Assembly: GCA_003584005.1 (NCBI GenBank)
Contig: QXHL01000002.1
Coordinates: forward strand, 62,001-126,000
Reading direction: 5' to 3'
DNA length: 64,000 nt
DNA from: Alicyclobacillaceae bacterium I2511
Lineage (GTDB): Bacteria > Bacillota > Bacilli > Alicyclobacillales > Alicyclobacillaceae
Position numbers and translations under genes: made by a program. The notes below the pieces were generated by a model. It worked only from the letters and a program-made list of their open reading frames with translations. It was not told where the DNA came from and made no database searches. The stretch's first letter is position 1. The number at the start of each line of letters is the position of its first letter. Shown piece after piece: positions 17,231 to 27,056 of this stretch.

Positions 17231-17335
17231 TTCCTGTGGTGGCGAAGAAATCAACCAATGCTCTCATTTTCTCCAAAACATTGTGCATGTGCGCCGTACT
17301 AGGGTCAGAAGACGTGGATTTGGGGAAAGTCTCAT

Positions 17336-17371
17336 AAAAAAGTAGGGCAGGCACTCTTAGCCTGCCCTACT
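17336..17371 (-). terminator. Strong intrinsic terminator after NlpC/P60 gene
   Basis: AGTAGGGCAGGC (17341-17352) pairs perfectly with GCCTGCCCTACT (17360-17371); on the minus strand a T6 run follows. It ends the hydrolase transcript. Confidence 0.9.
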
Positions 17372-17419
17372 GCCTGCTGGTTCACAATTCCAGAAACCGT
17401 CTGAGAAACTTCACTTCAC

Positions 17420-18097
17420 TCAACTCACTGCACGTACGCCCAACAAGTGACTATTCCAGTAACCCGCATTTACGGAACTAATGCGCACTCCATCGCTTTC
17501 CGCGTCAATAAAGTGGCCATCGCCTAAATAAATGCCCACATGTGAGGCACCAGGTCCATCCGCGTTAAAAAAGATGAGGTTCCCAACCTGGGCATTTGAT
17601 AAAGACACTGGGTGGCTGACATTGTACATGTCGTAACTGGTCCGCGGCAAATGCACGCCTAATTGACCATACACATACTGAACAAACCCAGAGCAATCAA
17701 ACCCCGCGGGGCTCGTTCCCCCCCACTGATAAGGTGTACCTACCAGTTTTTCAGCAGACAAAGCGATGGACTCCCCCAGTAGAGCCGCACTACTCAAGTA
17801 TGTAGGCCCTCCCCCACGGCCACTCAGAGGGGTGTCCGTTGAGCTACTTTGGGCAACACTTCCATCCGGAAGTGTTAGAAGTTGACCGGGGTGAATAAGA
17901 CTGGATTGGAGATGGTTCGCACTTTCTAGTGCCGTGACACTGATGTCATAGCGTTGGGCAATGGCCCATAAGGAATCGCCCGAGTGCACCGTGTACGTCG
18001 TAGCAGCCTGAGCCAAGGTGGAAAATGAAGATGCGGCAAACAAGAATGCAGCAGACATTAAAAAAGCCTTACCAAACCTGGCAGAAAAAATATTCAC
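17420..18097 (-). CDS. LysM and NlpC/P60 peptidoglycan endopeptidase
   Basis: A 225-residue secreted cell-wall hydrolase. It has a signal peptide (basic start, hydrophobic core, cleavage after TLAQA), one LysM peptidoglycan-binding motif (YTVHSGDSLWAIAQRYDISV to LHPGQLLTLP-like end), then an NlpC/P60 domain. The catalytic cysteine lies in GFDCSGFVQYVYG and the histidine in GASHVGIYLGDGHFIDA. It should cut the peptide stem between D-Glu and DAP. It starts at GTG 18097 with AAGGGG nine bases before. A c-di-AMP riboswitch ends right at this ribosome site, so control by c-di-AMP is very likely. Confidence 0.92.
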   Translation of the reverse strand: MNIFSARFGKAFLMSAAFLFAASSFSTLAQAATTYTVHSGDSLWAIAQRYDISVTALESANHLQSSLIHPGQLLTLPDGSVAQSSSTDTPLSGRGGGPTYLSSAALLGESIALSAEKLVGTPYQWGGTSPAGFDCSGFVQYVYGQLGVHLPRTSYDMYNVSHPVSLSNAQVGNLIFFNADGPGASHVGIYLGDGHFIDAESDGVRISSVNAGYWNSHLLGVRAVS

Positions 18098-18112
18098 CCA
18101 AACAGCCCCTTG

Positions 18113-18262
18113 GATCCTGCGAGGTTAGCTGACGGGCTCGGGAAAGGGCTTCCTTCCCTACTGGGTGTCAATCTACAATATTGGTTGACAACCTAGACTC
18201 GCCCCAGAAAATATGGTCCCCCGCCTCCCGCGCCATGGGAGTTCGGAATTTTACGGCGCACA
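18113..18262 (-). promoter_or_regulatory. c-di-AMP riboswitch (ydaO-yuaA class)
   Basis: The minus-strand leader contains in order AATTCCGAACTCCC, CGGGGGACC, TGGGGCGAG, TAGGGAAGGAAGCCC, CCGAGCCCGTCAGC and TAACCTCGCAGG. This is the conserved core of the ydaO-yuaA riboswitch, which binds cyclic di-AMP and commonly controls cell-wall hydrolases and ion transporters. Its 3' end lies only one or two bases from the AAGGGG ribosome site of the NlpC/P60 gene, which suggests control at translation initiation rather than by a separate terminator. Confidence 0.93.
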
Positions 18263-18276
18263 ACCAAACTATCGGT

Positions 18277-18305
18277 AGTATAGTAGAGTCAGTGAAAATT
18301 GGCAA
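18277..18305 (-). promoter_or_regulatory. Promoter of riboswitch leader
   Basis: On the minus strand TTGCCA (18300-18305) and TATACT (18277-18282) are spaced by 17 bp, placing the transcript start just ahead of the riboswitch. Confidence 0.75.
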
Positions 18306-18404
18306 GCAGGATTACTTTAAAAACCACAGAATTCGACACCTGCAAAAAAAGTGACACATAAATACCTGAAAGGGATGTAACCATGTGCATAAATTTGCGT
18401 ATCC

Positions 18405-19625
18405 TCAGACATCCTCCACAGCCAGACCCTGCCCTTCTAAAACCCCTAACTTCCGAGCAACCATACGGGTGCTTGTGGCCTGCACGCCAATAGTCATGAA
18501 AATTGTCAGAAATGTCACAGCGGCGAGCTGACTTGCTCCGCTAATGCCTGTAGCGGCAACGACCCCTGTCAAGACGGCCGGGATGACCCCCGTTTCACGA
18601 ACCCAAAAGAGCAACAACAGCTCTCGCCAACGCCATTGTGCCCTCTTATCCAACCAAGTAGATACCAGCACTGTGGCAGGCCGAGCAATCAACATCAGTA
18701 CCAGGGTCAAACCTAACCCCATCCAGATATATTGAGCAATCAAAGAAAAGTTCACTTGGCTGCCAAGAAACTCAAAAATCAACATGCGCATCAACAGGGT
18801 TATAGCATTGAAAAAGTGACGGATGTTTGCTTGTGTATGCTCAGCTAAGGGAAAGTGAAATGTATTCCCGTTCCCGACAACCAGTCCGGCAACAAAAGCC
18901 GCCATGAAACCACTGCCATGTAAATTTTCGGCCAGCTGAAAGCTGCCTAAAGCCACTGCCAGCATGATTAATGAGCCAAACTCGTGGAATACGCCCCAAC
19001 CCTTATAAGACACTAAGTACAACCCCAGTAGTCCAATAACCCCCCCACACACAAGACCCATACCAGCCGATTGTGCGAAGCTGCTTGCCAAGTTGAGCAT
19101 ACTCACACGGGTTTTTCCGCTTCCTGCAGCCAGTAATACCATGACAAGAATGGAGCCGACTGCATCGTTAAATGCAGATTCGGCTTCTGCAGTAACCTGA
19201 AGTTTTTTAAGTACAGGAACCTGTTTAAATACGGGAATGAGGGTGGCGGGGTCTGTAGAAGCCACAACAGAGGCGGTCAACAGACCCAGAATCCAGGGCA
19301 TTCCAAACGCCCAGTGGGCCGCTCCAGCTACCACTGCTACCGTAATAAACACACCCAGGGTTGCCAGCAAAACAATACTTAACCAAACCTGTCGCAATAC
19401 GGAAAACTGTATTCCGCGACCACCATCAAATAAAATGAGCATCGCACCAAACTCGAGAATAAACTGATTTACCTGGGACATGAGCGGAACGGAAATCCAG
19501 TGCAGGATGGAAGGACCCATGATAATTCCTAAAATCAGGAATGCAACGACATCGGGAATGTGCAGTTTTTCTGCCAATTTTCCCAGCAGAAGTCCCCCCA
19601 CAAGCACCCATAACAAAATCATCAT
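18405..19625 (-). CDS. Na+(K+)/H+ antiporter, CPA family
   Basis: A 406-residue cation/proton antiporter with about twelve hydrophobic segments. The ion-site region TASVVASTDPATLIPVF holds the aspartate, and AEAESAFNDAVGSILVMV holds the conserved Asn-Asp pair typical of the CPA1 group. The C-terminus ends soon after the membrane part, without a TrkA domain. The frame is open upstream to 19811, but that extension overlaps the divergent gene. I chose ATG 19625 because GGGAG precedes it; the nearby ATG at 19670 is an alternative. It lies next to the c-di-AMP-controlled gene on the same strand; c-di-AMP often regulates ion transport, but no riboswitch is seen here. Confidence 0.82.
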   Translation of the reverse strand: MMILLWVLVGGLLLGKLAEKLHIPDVVAFLILGIIMGPSILHWISVPLMSQVNQFILEFGAMLILFDGGRGIQFSVLRQVWLSIVLLATLGVFITVAVVAGAAHWAFGMPWILGLLTASVVASTDPATLIPVFKQVPVLKKLQVTAEAESAFNDAVGSILVMVLLAAGSGKTRVSMLNLASSFAQSAGMGLVCGGVIGLLGLYLVSYKGWGVFHEFGSLIMLAVALGSFQLAENLHGSGFMAAFVAGLVVGNGNTFHFPLAEHTQANIRHFFNAITLLMRMLIFEFLGSQVNFSLIAQYIWMGLGLTLVLMLIARPATVLVSTWLDKRAQWRWRELLLLFWVRETGVIPAVLTGVVAATGISGASQLAAVTFLTIFMTIGVQATSTRMVARKLGVLEGQGLAVEDV

Positions 19626-19764
19626 CGTGGTCTCCCACGAATTTATGTTCAAAGAACTGCCCCCAATCATCACTGCCCACACAAAATAGGATGTTCCCTT
19701 CCTACCAAACAAAGTGTACCATAGCCAGGAGACGCGCAAAACTTGCCGAAAAAGGGGAATGGAC

Positions 19765-20487
19765 GTGCATACGGTTCGATTTACCTCGGAGGAACTGCCT
19801 GTTGAAATCATTTACAGTCCACACCGCCACAGAACGGTCTCACTGGAAGTCCACCTGGACAAGGTTTTAGTCCGCGCACCACACATGGTTTCTGCTGAAA
19901 GTATAGATGCTCTGATTGAGCGCAGAAAATCATGGTTGCATAAGCGTTGGCAGGCACTGCAAGAAAGGCTACAGCGGCAATTTACGGAAGAAAAGGACCC
20001 GTCTGGTACAGGCTTGTGGTTGTTTGGACAGCCCCTAACAGCCGATGTGAAATATACCCCCATGAATTCCTATACTGTGCATGCAAAATCTGACGCTCAT
20101 CTATCTATCCACGGTCCAGCCCACACTCCACGAGACCTTGGCGCACAAGCCGCGATGGTTGAGTGGTTGAAAGCGCAGGCAATGCAAACTATCCCAGCCC
20201 GGGTACAGCAATGGGCTGCTCAAATTGGGGCCACCTATAACAAAATCCGCATCAAAGACCAGCGGAGTCGCTGGGGTAGTTGCAGCAGCCAGAGAAATCT
20301 AAATTTTAACTGGCGGCTGGTGCAGGTTCCGGAGTTTGTACTGGATTATGTGGTAGTACATGAATTGTGCCACTTGTGGGAAATGAACCACTCGACGCGC
20401 TTTTGGAGCCTAGTGGGAACCCACTTTCCAAGATATGAAGAAGCACGAATTTGGTTACGACAAAATGGAGTGGCCTTGTTACATTGA
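19765..20487 (+). CDS. YgjP-like (SprT/M48-type) zinc metallopeptidase family protein
   Basis: A 240-residue protein with the conserved block KDQRSRWGSCSSQRNLNFNW followed by the metal motif VVHELCHLWEMNHSTRFW (HExxH plus a downstream histidine). This is the DUF45/YgjP family. Some family members have been linked to UTP hydrolysis, but the usual annotation is M48-type peptidase. GTG at 19765 is preferred because GGGG lies seven bases before it; an ATG two codons earlier sits too close to the same site. It diverges from the antiporter. Confidence 0.78.
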   Translation: MHTVRFTSEELPVEIIYSPHRHRTVSLEVHLDKVLVRAPHMVSAESIDALIERRKSWLHKRWQALQERLQRQFTEEKDPSGTGLWLFGQPLTADVKYTPMNSYTVHAKSDAHLSIHGPAHTPRDLGAQAAMVEWLKAQAMQTIPARVQQWAAQIGATYNKIRIKDQRSRWGSCSSQRNLNFNWRLVQVPEFVLDYVVVHELCHLWEMNHSTRFWSLVGTHFPRYEEARIWLRQNGVALLH

Positions 20488-20544
20488 ACACACGGACAAC
20501 TGGGAACACATAGACAGCCGGGAACACATGGGCAACCGGCAGCG

Positions 20545-21381
20545 TCAAACGGGAACGCGCAGGAAACGATGCACTTGCTGAATAAACACCTCAGTCTGTT
20601 GCAAATGAACCGCATGTCCAGCCGCAAAAATAGATTCAACCTGTGCTGTTGGCAGGTGACTTTTCATTTTCTCTGCGATTGTGCAGAACTTTTTATCTGT
20701 CTCGCCAGTAAGGAGCAAAACAGGCAAAGTGAGAGATTCTATTAAATCCCAAAATGAAGGCTGCGCACCAGTTCCCATCCCTCGTAAACTGCCTGCCAAT
20801 CCCACTTTGGTATGGGAAAGTCGAATCGCCCGCACCTGCCGCTGTACGTCCAAAGGAAGCATTGAGTATTCCGCGAAAATAGGTAGCTGTTCCCAATAGT
20901 CCACAAACTGTTCTTTTTCAACGGACATCAACCAATCGGCCAAATGCTCATCTGCGGTCCGGCGAGCCTGGCGTTCGGCCGCCGTCGCTAACCCCGGTGA
21001 TCCGCTTTCCACTATCAATCGCTTCACCTGTTGCGGGTATAGGCATGCTAAGGCAATCGCCAGTCGTCCCCCCATGGAGTAGCCCAAGCAAGAAAAACGA
21101 GGGTGTTCCAAGGCTACCATCACCTGCGTCAAATCCAACGCCACCTGTTCCATTTGGTAGCGTAAGCAATCTGTCGGTGCAGAGGTCTGGCCATGGCCAA
21201 GGATATCCACTGTGACCACGGTAAAGTTTTTCGCTAAGGCGGCCGCTATAGCACTCCACGAATGGGCACTGCCAGTAAACCCGTGCAGGAGTAAAACAAC
21301 ATCCCCCTGCCCCTGTGTGTATGTTTGATACGAAACCTCTCCCAACCTAACCTTTTGTTCGTGTAACACGGGTTCACTCAT
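20545..21381 (-). CDS. menH: 2-succinyl-6-hydroxy-2,4-cyclohexadiene-1-carboxylate synthase
   Basis: A 278-residue alpha/beta hydrolase. The oxyanion-loop motif is LLLHGFTGSAHSW, the nucleophile elbow SCLGYSMGGRLAIALA, and the catalytic histidine lies in FAAGHAVHLQQ. It removes pyruvate from the MenD product in menaquinone synthesis. Its ATG overlaps the menD stop (ATGA) and AGGGGTAAC precedes it, so coupling to menD supports the MenH call over a general esterase. It is the last gene of the cluster. Confidence 0.88.
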   Translation of the reverse strand: MSEPVLHEQKVRLGEVSYQTYTQGQGDVVLLLHGFTGSAHSWSAIAAALAKNFTVVTVDILGHGQTSAPTDCLRYQMEQVALDLTQVMVALEHPRFSCLGYSMGGRLAIALACLYPQQVKRLIVESGSPGLATAAERQARRTADEHLADWLMSVEKEQFVDYWEQLPIFAEYSMLPLDVQRQVRAIRLSHTKVGLAGSLRGMGTGAQPSFWDLIESLTLPVLLLTGETDKKFCTIAEKMKSHLPTAQVESIFAAGHAVHLQQTEVFIQQVHRFLRVPV

Positions 21382-23174
21382 GATCTTGTTACCCCTAGAG
21401 CGACTGCAACTTGAGCGGCAATGGACTGCCGAATGTCGGTACTCGCCTGGGCATCCGTATCCACTTGAACCACAGTCCACGTATCTTGGGCCAAGCCCTG
21501 TTGTACCGCCCCACGAAATTCCTGCCAGTTTTTTGGATGCTGGTACTGTCCCCCATACATTTCCACAGCGGATTGAAAATCAAGCCCGTGGGAAGTTCTA
21601 AAAAAACCAAAGGTGTCTGGCTGGGTCGCCTGTGGTAACCCGTAAAAAATGCCCCCGCCATCATTGTGAACCAGCACAATCAAACAGTGTAAGTGGTGCC
21701 TTGTGGCAGCCATCAAGCCACCCAGGTCATGGTAAAAAGACACGTCCCCAATCACCAATACCAAAGGGTCTGTTCTCCCGCCACAAGCCCCGAGAGCGGA
21801 AGAAACCACGCCATCAATGCCACTCAATCCGCGGTTGGCCAATATTCGGGTGGGTCCGGAAACACGGTTAGGCCAGAATGCATCCAAGTCCCGTACGGGC
21901 ATGCTGTTGCCCACAAACAAAGTGGAACGTGATGGGAGAACATTGAACAATTCTGTAAAAATTCGTCCCTCGAAAATGCCAGATGCAGCTTTTACTCCGG
22001 CAGACATGCTGTGAGCAGAAATTTTTTGTATTTCTGTCCATGATTGCAACCACTCCCCCCTTGCCTGCGGTCCATCTCCAACCGACACAGTGGCACTAGC
22101 TTGGGAGAGACACTGTGCCAAACGGTGGCAGGTGTCTTCAGGGTCTGCAAACACTCGCCCAGTCACCCGAAAAAACGGATCGTGCCAAGCCTGTCCATCA
22201 TCTACCACTACCTGTGAGGCTGTCACCTCGGCCAGCCAAAGACCTAAAAATTTTGAAGTTGGAACGCGGCCTAAACGCAGTATCAAATCGGGTCGTAAAG
22301 ACTCCCGTAAAGTGGCGTTGCGCAACCACAAATCATAGGTGGTCTGTAGCTGTGCCTCGATGGGACTGCCGCCGCCACGCAGCTGTGACAGCGGGTCCGC
22401 CAATAGAGGAACCCCCCAAACCGCAGCCAGTTCTGTGACGGCACTAGCCAATCCAGGGGAATCCTGGGGTCCACAAACCAAGACACCCGCACGGGATTTT
22501 TGCAACATAGCCGCCAAACGATGAATTTCCTCATCACTGAGCACGACTTTCCCCCAGAAGGCACGGGTAGGCTGTGTTACAGAAAACAGCTCGTCCGTTG
22601 TCGAAAAATTGCTCTCTTTCGGCTGCTCGGCCAATGGCGGTAGCAAGGGCTCACGAAATGGCCAGTTCACCTGCACCGGACCGGCTGGTGGAGCCATCGC
22701 CTTCATCACGGCTCGAGAGGCAGTGTCTTTGGCCTGGGCAAACAGTTGGGGCGTGTTTTCTGGCACAGGCATCTGTGTGAACCACTTGGCGTAACTTCCA
22801 TATAATTTTAATTGATCCCCTGTCTGATTGGCCCCTGTATCATACAGCTCCGGGGGTCTGTCTGCAGTCAGCACTATTAGGGGTACCCGGGCAGCAGCCG
22901 CTTCCATGACAGCAGGCAAGTAGTTTCCGGCGGCTGTTCCGGACGTACACACCAAAGCGACCCCTGTCCGGGTTTGCTTGGCCAGACCTAAGGCGAAAAA
23001 ACCTGCAGACCGTTCGTCCAACAACAGCCAGGTGTGCAACTGTGGATGTCTTGACAACACAATGGTCAAAGGGGTAGAGCGTGAACCTGGAGATATGCAC
23101 ACGTGACAGACCCCCGCCTCCACCAATCCCTGTGCAAATGCATGCACAGGGCGCAACTGCTCATTTCCCTGCAC
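21378..23174 (-). CDS. menD: SEPHCHC synthase MenD
   Basis: A 598-residue ThDP-dependent enzyme that joins isochorismate and 2-oxoglutarate. The N-terminal part has ISPGSRSTPLTIVLSRHPQ and VCTSGTAAGNYLPAVMEA, and the C-terminal ThDP-Mg site is GDVSFYHDLGGL followed by VLVHNDGGGIFYGLPQ. The middle has NSMPVRDLDAFWP. It starts at a GTG with AAGGAGGA eight bases upstream and overlaps the menF end by 14 bp. Length and motifs match MenD well. Confidence 0.95.
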   Translation of the reverse strand: MQGNEQLRPVHAFAQGLVEAGVCHVCISPGSRSTPLTIVLSRHPQLHTWLLLDERSAGFFALGLAKQTRTGVALVCTSGTAAGNYLPAVMEAAAARVPLIVLTADRPPELYDTGANQTGDQLKLYGSYAKWFTQMPVPENTPQLFAQAKDTASRAVMKAMAPPAGPVQVNWPFREPLLPPLAEQPKESNFSTTDELFSVTQPTRAFWGKVVLSDEEIHRLAAMLQKSRAGVLVCGPQDSPGLASAVTELAAVWGVPLLADPLSQLRGGGSPIEAQLQTTYDLWLRNATLRESLRPDLILRLGRVPTSKFLGLWLAEVTASQVVVDDGQAWHDPFFRVTGRVFADPEDTCHRLAQCLSQASATVSVGDGPQARGEWLQSWTEIQKISAHSMSAGVKAASGIFEGRIFTELFNVLPSRSTLFVGNSMPVRDLDAFWPNRVSGPTRILANRGLSGIDGVVSSALGACGGRTDPLVLVIGDVSFYHDLGGLMAATRHHLHCLIVLVHNDGGGIFYGLPQATQPDTFGFFRTSHGLDFQSAVEMYGGQYQHPKNWQEFRGAVQQGLAQDTWTVVQVDTDAQASTDIRQSIAAQVAVALGVTRS

Positions 23175-24675
23175 TGTCAGCGTCCTCCTTGTGCCATGCT
23201 AACGCAGTCCGCATGGGAGTTAGTTTCAATTCCGTCTCTGCCCACTCTTCCTCCCCATCACTTGCATCCACAATTCCCGCGCCTGCATACAACCAAGCTG
23301 TGGAGCTCTCCAGCAGGGCACTGCGCAGGGCCACAAAAAATTCACCATTTCCCCTTACATCCACCCAACCGACACCACCGGCGTACCAACCGCGATCAAA
23401 CGGTTCCTGGCGCAAGACAGCGGCCATCGCTGCCGTTTGAGGTACTCCAGCCACCGCTGGAGTGGGATGCAGACGTGCGGCCACATCTAGTGCTCCCACA
23501 GAAGCTCGCAAGCGGGCTCGAATAGGGGTGTGTAGATGTTGCACATTGGTCAATTTGCGCAGTTGGGGAATCTCGGGTGCTTGTACTTCGGATGTCAAAT
23601 CTTTCAACTGACTGCAAATCCATGTTCTTACAATTGCGTGTTCATGGCGGTTTTTTACACTGTTCAATAACCCCTGTCCAAGTTGTTCATCCGCCACCTC
23701 GTCCTTCCCACGGGGTGCCGTCCCCGCCAAACAATCGGCCAGCAATTCGCCATCCACCACCCGTACCAGTTGTTCTGGACTGGCTCCAATAAACCAGGAA
23801 TTCGCTTGACGAAGTAAATAGGTAAAACTGTTGGGATAGGCCTGTTCAAGCGTCTTTGCGGCCTTTTGCAGTCCTTCCCGTGCATCTCCTACAATTTGCT
23901 CACGCCTCGCCAAAACAACCTTTTCGTATTGACCCATGCGAATGTCTGCCACGCACTGCTCCACACCTGACACGAATGTCTGGTGTTCCAACTCGTCGCT
24001 CCAGGGGGGAAACGGGCCGTTTGTCTGGGTCCTCCCAGCGACAACTTGAGCAGTATGATTTAATCTGTTGAGCCCAGCCACCGCTGAAATCTGCCGCAAG
24101 GATTGATAGGCAGCCACAGTATTCGCAACGGCTTCTTGAGGACTTTGTCCTGGCGTTAGCGCCAGGTTGACGGTTAGCCAAACCCCTTGCGGAGTATCCA
24201 CCCAGGAAAGTTGCGGCAATGTGAGTATTGCGTCTGGCCAGTTCTGCCATGGGCCAAGCCGTGGCCCTGGGGCGAAAGAAAATCCACCAAACCATTGGGG
24301 GGGTTGATGTAGCCAAACCTGTGCCGCAGAAGCATCCCGCAACAAGTCTGCCAGATCTTTCACCCGTTGTGTCCCTGTCGCCGTTAATTGATCCACACAA
24401 CCCCAAGTTACAAGACGCAGACCGCGAACTGGGTACACCCCATAGAACCCCTGGTGTGTACCTGTTTCCAGCCCACTTGTAGAGCGTATCAGACGGTCCA
24501 ATAAATCTTCTGGCCACGCAGGCAAAGACAAGGTCACAGACCCTGTGACACGTTGCTGTAATTTGGCGGCCTGTTGCGCCGCCAAATTGGCGACTTCCAA
24601 CAGCCAAGGCCGCAATTCGACACCCTCTGGCCACTGTGTGCGTAGACCGGGAAAGGTAGAATTTAGTGCAGCCAC
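23161..24675 (-). CDS. menF: Isochorismate synthase MenF
   Basis: A 504-residue chorismate-binding enzyme that isomerises chorismate to isochorismate at the entry to menaquinone synthesis. The C-terminal catalytic domain has KVVLARREQIVGD, FIGASPEQLVRV, ADCLAGTAPRGKDEVAD, NRHEHAIVR, HPTPAVAGVPQ and WYAGGVGWVDVRGNGEFFVALR, all in family order. It begins at GTG 24675 with a perfect AAGGAGGT six bases ahead and overlaps menE by 13 bp. Placement next to menD favours MenF over a siderophore isochorismate synthase. Confidence 0.93.
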   Translation of the reverse strand: MAALNSTFPGLRTQWPEGVELRPWLLEVANLAAQQAAKLQQRVTGSVTLSLPAWPEDLLDRLIRSTSGLETGTHQGFYGVYPVRGLRLVTWGCVDQLTATGTQRVKDLADLLRDASAAQVWLHQPPQWFGGFSFAPGPRLGPWQNWPDAILTLPQLSWVDTPQGVWLTVNLALTPGQSPQEAVANTVAAYQSLRQISAVAGLNRLNHTAQVVAGRTQTNGPFPPWSDELEHQTFVSGVEQCVADIRMGQYEKVVLARREQIVGDAREGLQKAAKTLEQAYPNSFTYLLRQANSWFIGASPEQLVRVVDGELLADCLAGTAPRGKDEVADEQLGQGLLNSVKNRHEHAIVRTWICSQLKDLTSEVQAPEIPQLRKLTNVQHLHTPIRARLRASVGALDVAARLHPTPAVAGVPQTAAMAAVLRQEPFDRGWYAGGVGWVDVRGNGEFFVALRSALLESSTAWLYAGAGIVDASDGEEEWAETELKLTPMRTALAWHKEDADSAGK

Positions 24676-26189
24676 TGTCGTACCTCCTTGCGCATCAACT
24701 TACCTGAAGCATTTCTAGGAAGAGTATCCACCCAAAAAAATTTTTGTGGAATTTTATATCCTGCTAAGCGATGGCGACAATAATCTTGTAACTCTTCCAC
24801 GCTCACTCGCATCTGCTGCACGCCCGGTGCAACCGCCACGACGAAAGCCACTGGAATCTGGCCCCATTGCACATGGGTTACACCTACCACCGCTGCATCT
24901 TGAATGGCAGGGTGGGCTGTCAAAATCTGTTCCACTTCTGCAGGGTAAATATTTTCGCCCCCTGACACAATGAGGTCACTGCGTCGATCTAACACGTACA
25001 GGTACCCCTCAGTATCTAAGCACCCGATATCCCCAGTGTGCAACCAACCCTTCTGGAGAGCCTGCACAGTGACTGTAGGTTGACCAAAATAGCCAGGGGT
25101 CACGGTAGGTCCCCGCACCACAATCTCTCCTGCTTCCCCCGCGGCCACCATACACCCATCCTGCATAATGGCCACTTCAGTGAACAGCAAAGGCAATCCA
25201 GAAGATCCGATTTTTGTCGATGCCTCTTCAGGCGCCAGCGTAGCGACCTGTGAATTTGCTTCAGTCAATCCGTAACTTTGTGCCATCGGAAGCCCCGCTT
25301 TCAGACAGCGCTCGACCAAGTAGGTGGGGGCAGCGCTCCCTCCCAACAGCACCGCTCGTAAGTGCCCCTGAAAGGGACGCTCACCGTGAACATCTAACAT
25401 TCTCAAAAGCATGGTGGGCACTGCAGACAACAGGGACACACGGCCCCTGTCAATTTCCTCATTAACCCGCACAGGGTCAAATTCATCATGGAGGACCGCT
25501 GTTGTCCCATAGATGAGGCTACGCATGAGCACTGCAAGTCCACCGACATGAAACAAGGGCATTGGTACCAGCCAACGGTCCTGCTTATTTAAGCCTAGAC
25601 GTTGGGCAGAGCCCATAGCTCCGGCCAAGTGATTTCCATAAGTAATTAAGGTCCCCTTGGGATGCCCGGTAGTCCCCGAAGTGTAAACGATGGCATGAAT
25701 TGCTTGTAAGTCAATGTCTTCTCTACTGTGCCGATGCAATTCTTCGCTAGCAAGGGGCCCCGATAACTCTTCCAAATTCCACTGCCCCATCGATAGGTCC
25801 GTACTGGCCAGCACACGTTGGGCCAATGAAGCATGTCCATTGTCGAACAGGACCGCCACCACCCCTGCATCCTGCCACTGCCAAGCAAGTTCCTCTGGTG
25901 TCAGGCGGGTATTGCCTGGAACGAGCACCATTTCCCCTTGAATCAGACTGTGTACTCCTAGAGCAAACGCTGTCCCCCGCCTGGCCAGCAACGCTACGCG
26001 GTCCCCACGGCGAATACCGGCGGCACCCAATTCAGCAGCAAGCCACTGTGCCCTGTCCCACAACTCCGCATAAGTCCACTGTACGGAGTTATTTTCAATG
26101 GCTAGGGTAGTTCCACGGGTCATGGCTTGGCGTTGCAACCAGTCGGGCACCCGCCCGCTCCACCTGTAAGACTGTGCATTTTCCTCCAT
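24663..26189 (-). CDS. menE: o-Succinylbenzoate--CoA ligase
   Basis: A 508-residue acyl-adenylate ligase. The AMP-binding P-loop is IVYTSGTTGHPKGTLITYGN; other motifs are AQSYGLTEANSQV, GWLHTGDIGCLDTEGYLYVLDRRSD and the C-terminal lysine in LPRNASGKLMRKEV. It activates o-succinylbenzoate to its CoA thioester for MenB. It lies between menB and menF in one transcription unit; AAGGTGG precedes the ATG. On sequence alone it could be a fatty acyl ligase, but the context makes MenE convincing. Confidence 0.92.
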   Translation of the reverse strand: MEENAQSYRWSGRVPDWLQRQAMTRGTTLAIENNSVQWTYAELWDRAQWLAAELGAAGIRRGDRVALLARRGTAFALGVHSLIQGEMVLVPGNTRLTPEELAWQWQDAGVVAVLFDNGHASLAQRVLASTDLSMGQWNLEELSGPLASEELHRHSREDIDLQAIHAIVYTSGTTGHPKGTLITYGNHLAGAMGSAQRLGLNKQDRWLVPMPLFHVGGLAVLMRSLIYGTTAVLHDEFDPVRVNEEIDRGRVSLLSAVPTMLLRMLDVHGERPFQGHLRAVLLGGSAAPTYLVERCLKAGLPMAQSYGLTEANSQVATLAPEEASTKIGSSGLPLLFTEVAIMQDGCMVAAGEAGEIVVRGPTVTPGYFGQPTVTVQALQKGWLHTGDIGCLDTEGYLYVLDRRSDLIVSGGENIYPAEVEQILTAHPAIQDAAVVGVTHVQWGQIPVAFVVAVAPGVQQMRVSVEELQDYCRHRLAGYKIPQKFFWVDTLPRNASGKLMRKEVRQWLH

Positions 26190-26237
26190 TGTGACGCCAC
26201 CTTCATGAAAACTGAAGCCGTGCAGTGTGAATCTCCC

Positions 26238-27056
26238 TCAAGGTAAGCGACGAAATTTGCTAAAATCGGGCTCTCTTTTTTCCAAGAAGGCATTCTTTCC
26301 TTCGTGGGCTTCTTCCGTCATGTAGTACAGCATGGTGGCATCCCCAGCCAACTGCTGTAACCCCGCCAGCCCATCTGTGTCCGCATTGAATGCCGCTTTC
26401 AAAAAGCGAATCGCAATCGGACTTTTAGTCAGAATTTCTTGGGCCCATTGAACACCCTCTGATTCCAATTGTGCCAAGGGTACCACGGCGTTGACAAGGC
26501 CCATGTCGAGGGCCTCTTGGGCCGTGTATTGACGACACAAGTACCAAATCTCACGGGCCTTTTTGTGCCCCACTGTTCGTGCCAATAAAGTGGCCCCATA
26601 CCCAGCGTCAAAACTGCCAACCTTCGGCCCGGTTTGGCCAAACCGAGCGTTGTCAGCAGCAATGGTGAGGTCACACACCAAGTGCAATACGTGTCCGCCA
26701 CCGATGGCATATCCGGCCACCAGTGCAATGACAGGCTTCGGCAGTGTACGAATCAGCCGCTGCAAATCCAGCACATTCAAACGGGGAACTTCATCGTGGC
26801 CCACGTACCCCCCCTGCCCACGAAGCCTTTGATCCCCTCCAGAACAAAACGCATCCTCCCCTTGTCCCGTGAATAAAATGACGCCCACCTGGTCATCTTC
26901 ACGGGCCAGGGAAAAAGCATCAAGCAGTTCCTGTACTGTCTCGGGACGAAAAGCATTGCGAACTTCCGGACGGTTGATAGTGATTTTTGCAATCCCCTCA
27001 GCCTTTTCAAACAGGATATCCTGATATTGTTTGACAGAATGCCATTCTGGAATCAT
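26238..27056 (-). CDS. menB: 1,4-Dihydroxy-2-naphthoyl-CoA synthase
   Basis: A 272-residue crotonase-fold enzyme that closes the naphthoquinone ring. It has [15 protein letters not shown], the MenB-specific QxxRGxGGY-like segment, and the loop [22 protein letters not shown], then [16 protein letters not shown] with the MenB-type aspartate in place of the second glutamate of hydratases. It ends with the FxxKRxPDF-like tail. I chose ATG 27056 after GGAGGGTGAAT; the frame stays open to 27152. It is the first gene of menB-E-F-D-H. Confidence 0.95.
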   Translation of the reverse strand: MIPEWHSVKQYQDILFEKAEGIAKITINRPEVRNAFRPETVQELLDAFSLAREDDQVGVILFTGQGEDAFCSGGDQRLRGQGGYVGHDEVPRLNVLDLQRLIRTLPKPVIALVAGYAIGGGHVLHLVCDLTIAADNARFGQTGPKVGSFDAGYGATLLARTVGHKKAREIWYLCRQYTAQEALDMGLVNAVVPLAQLESEGVQWAQEILTKSPIAIRFLKAAFNADTDGLAGLQQLAGDATMLYYMTEEAHEGKNAFLEKREPDFSKFRRLP

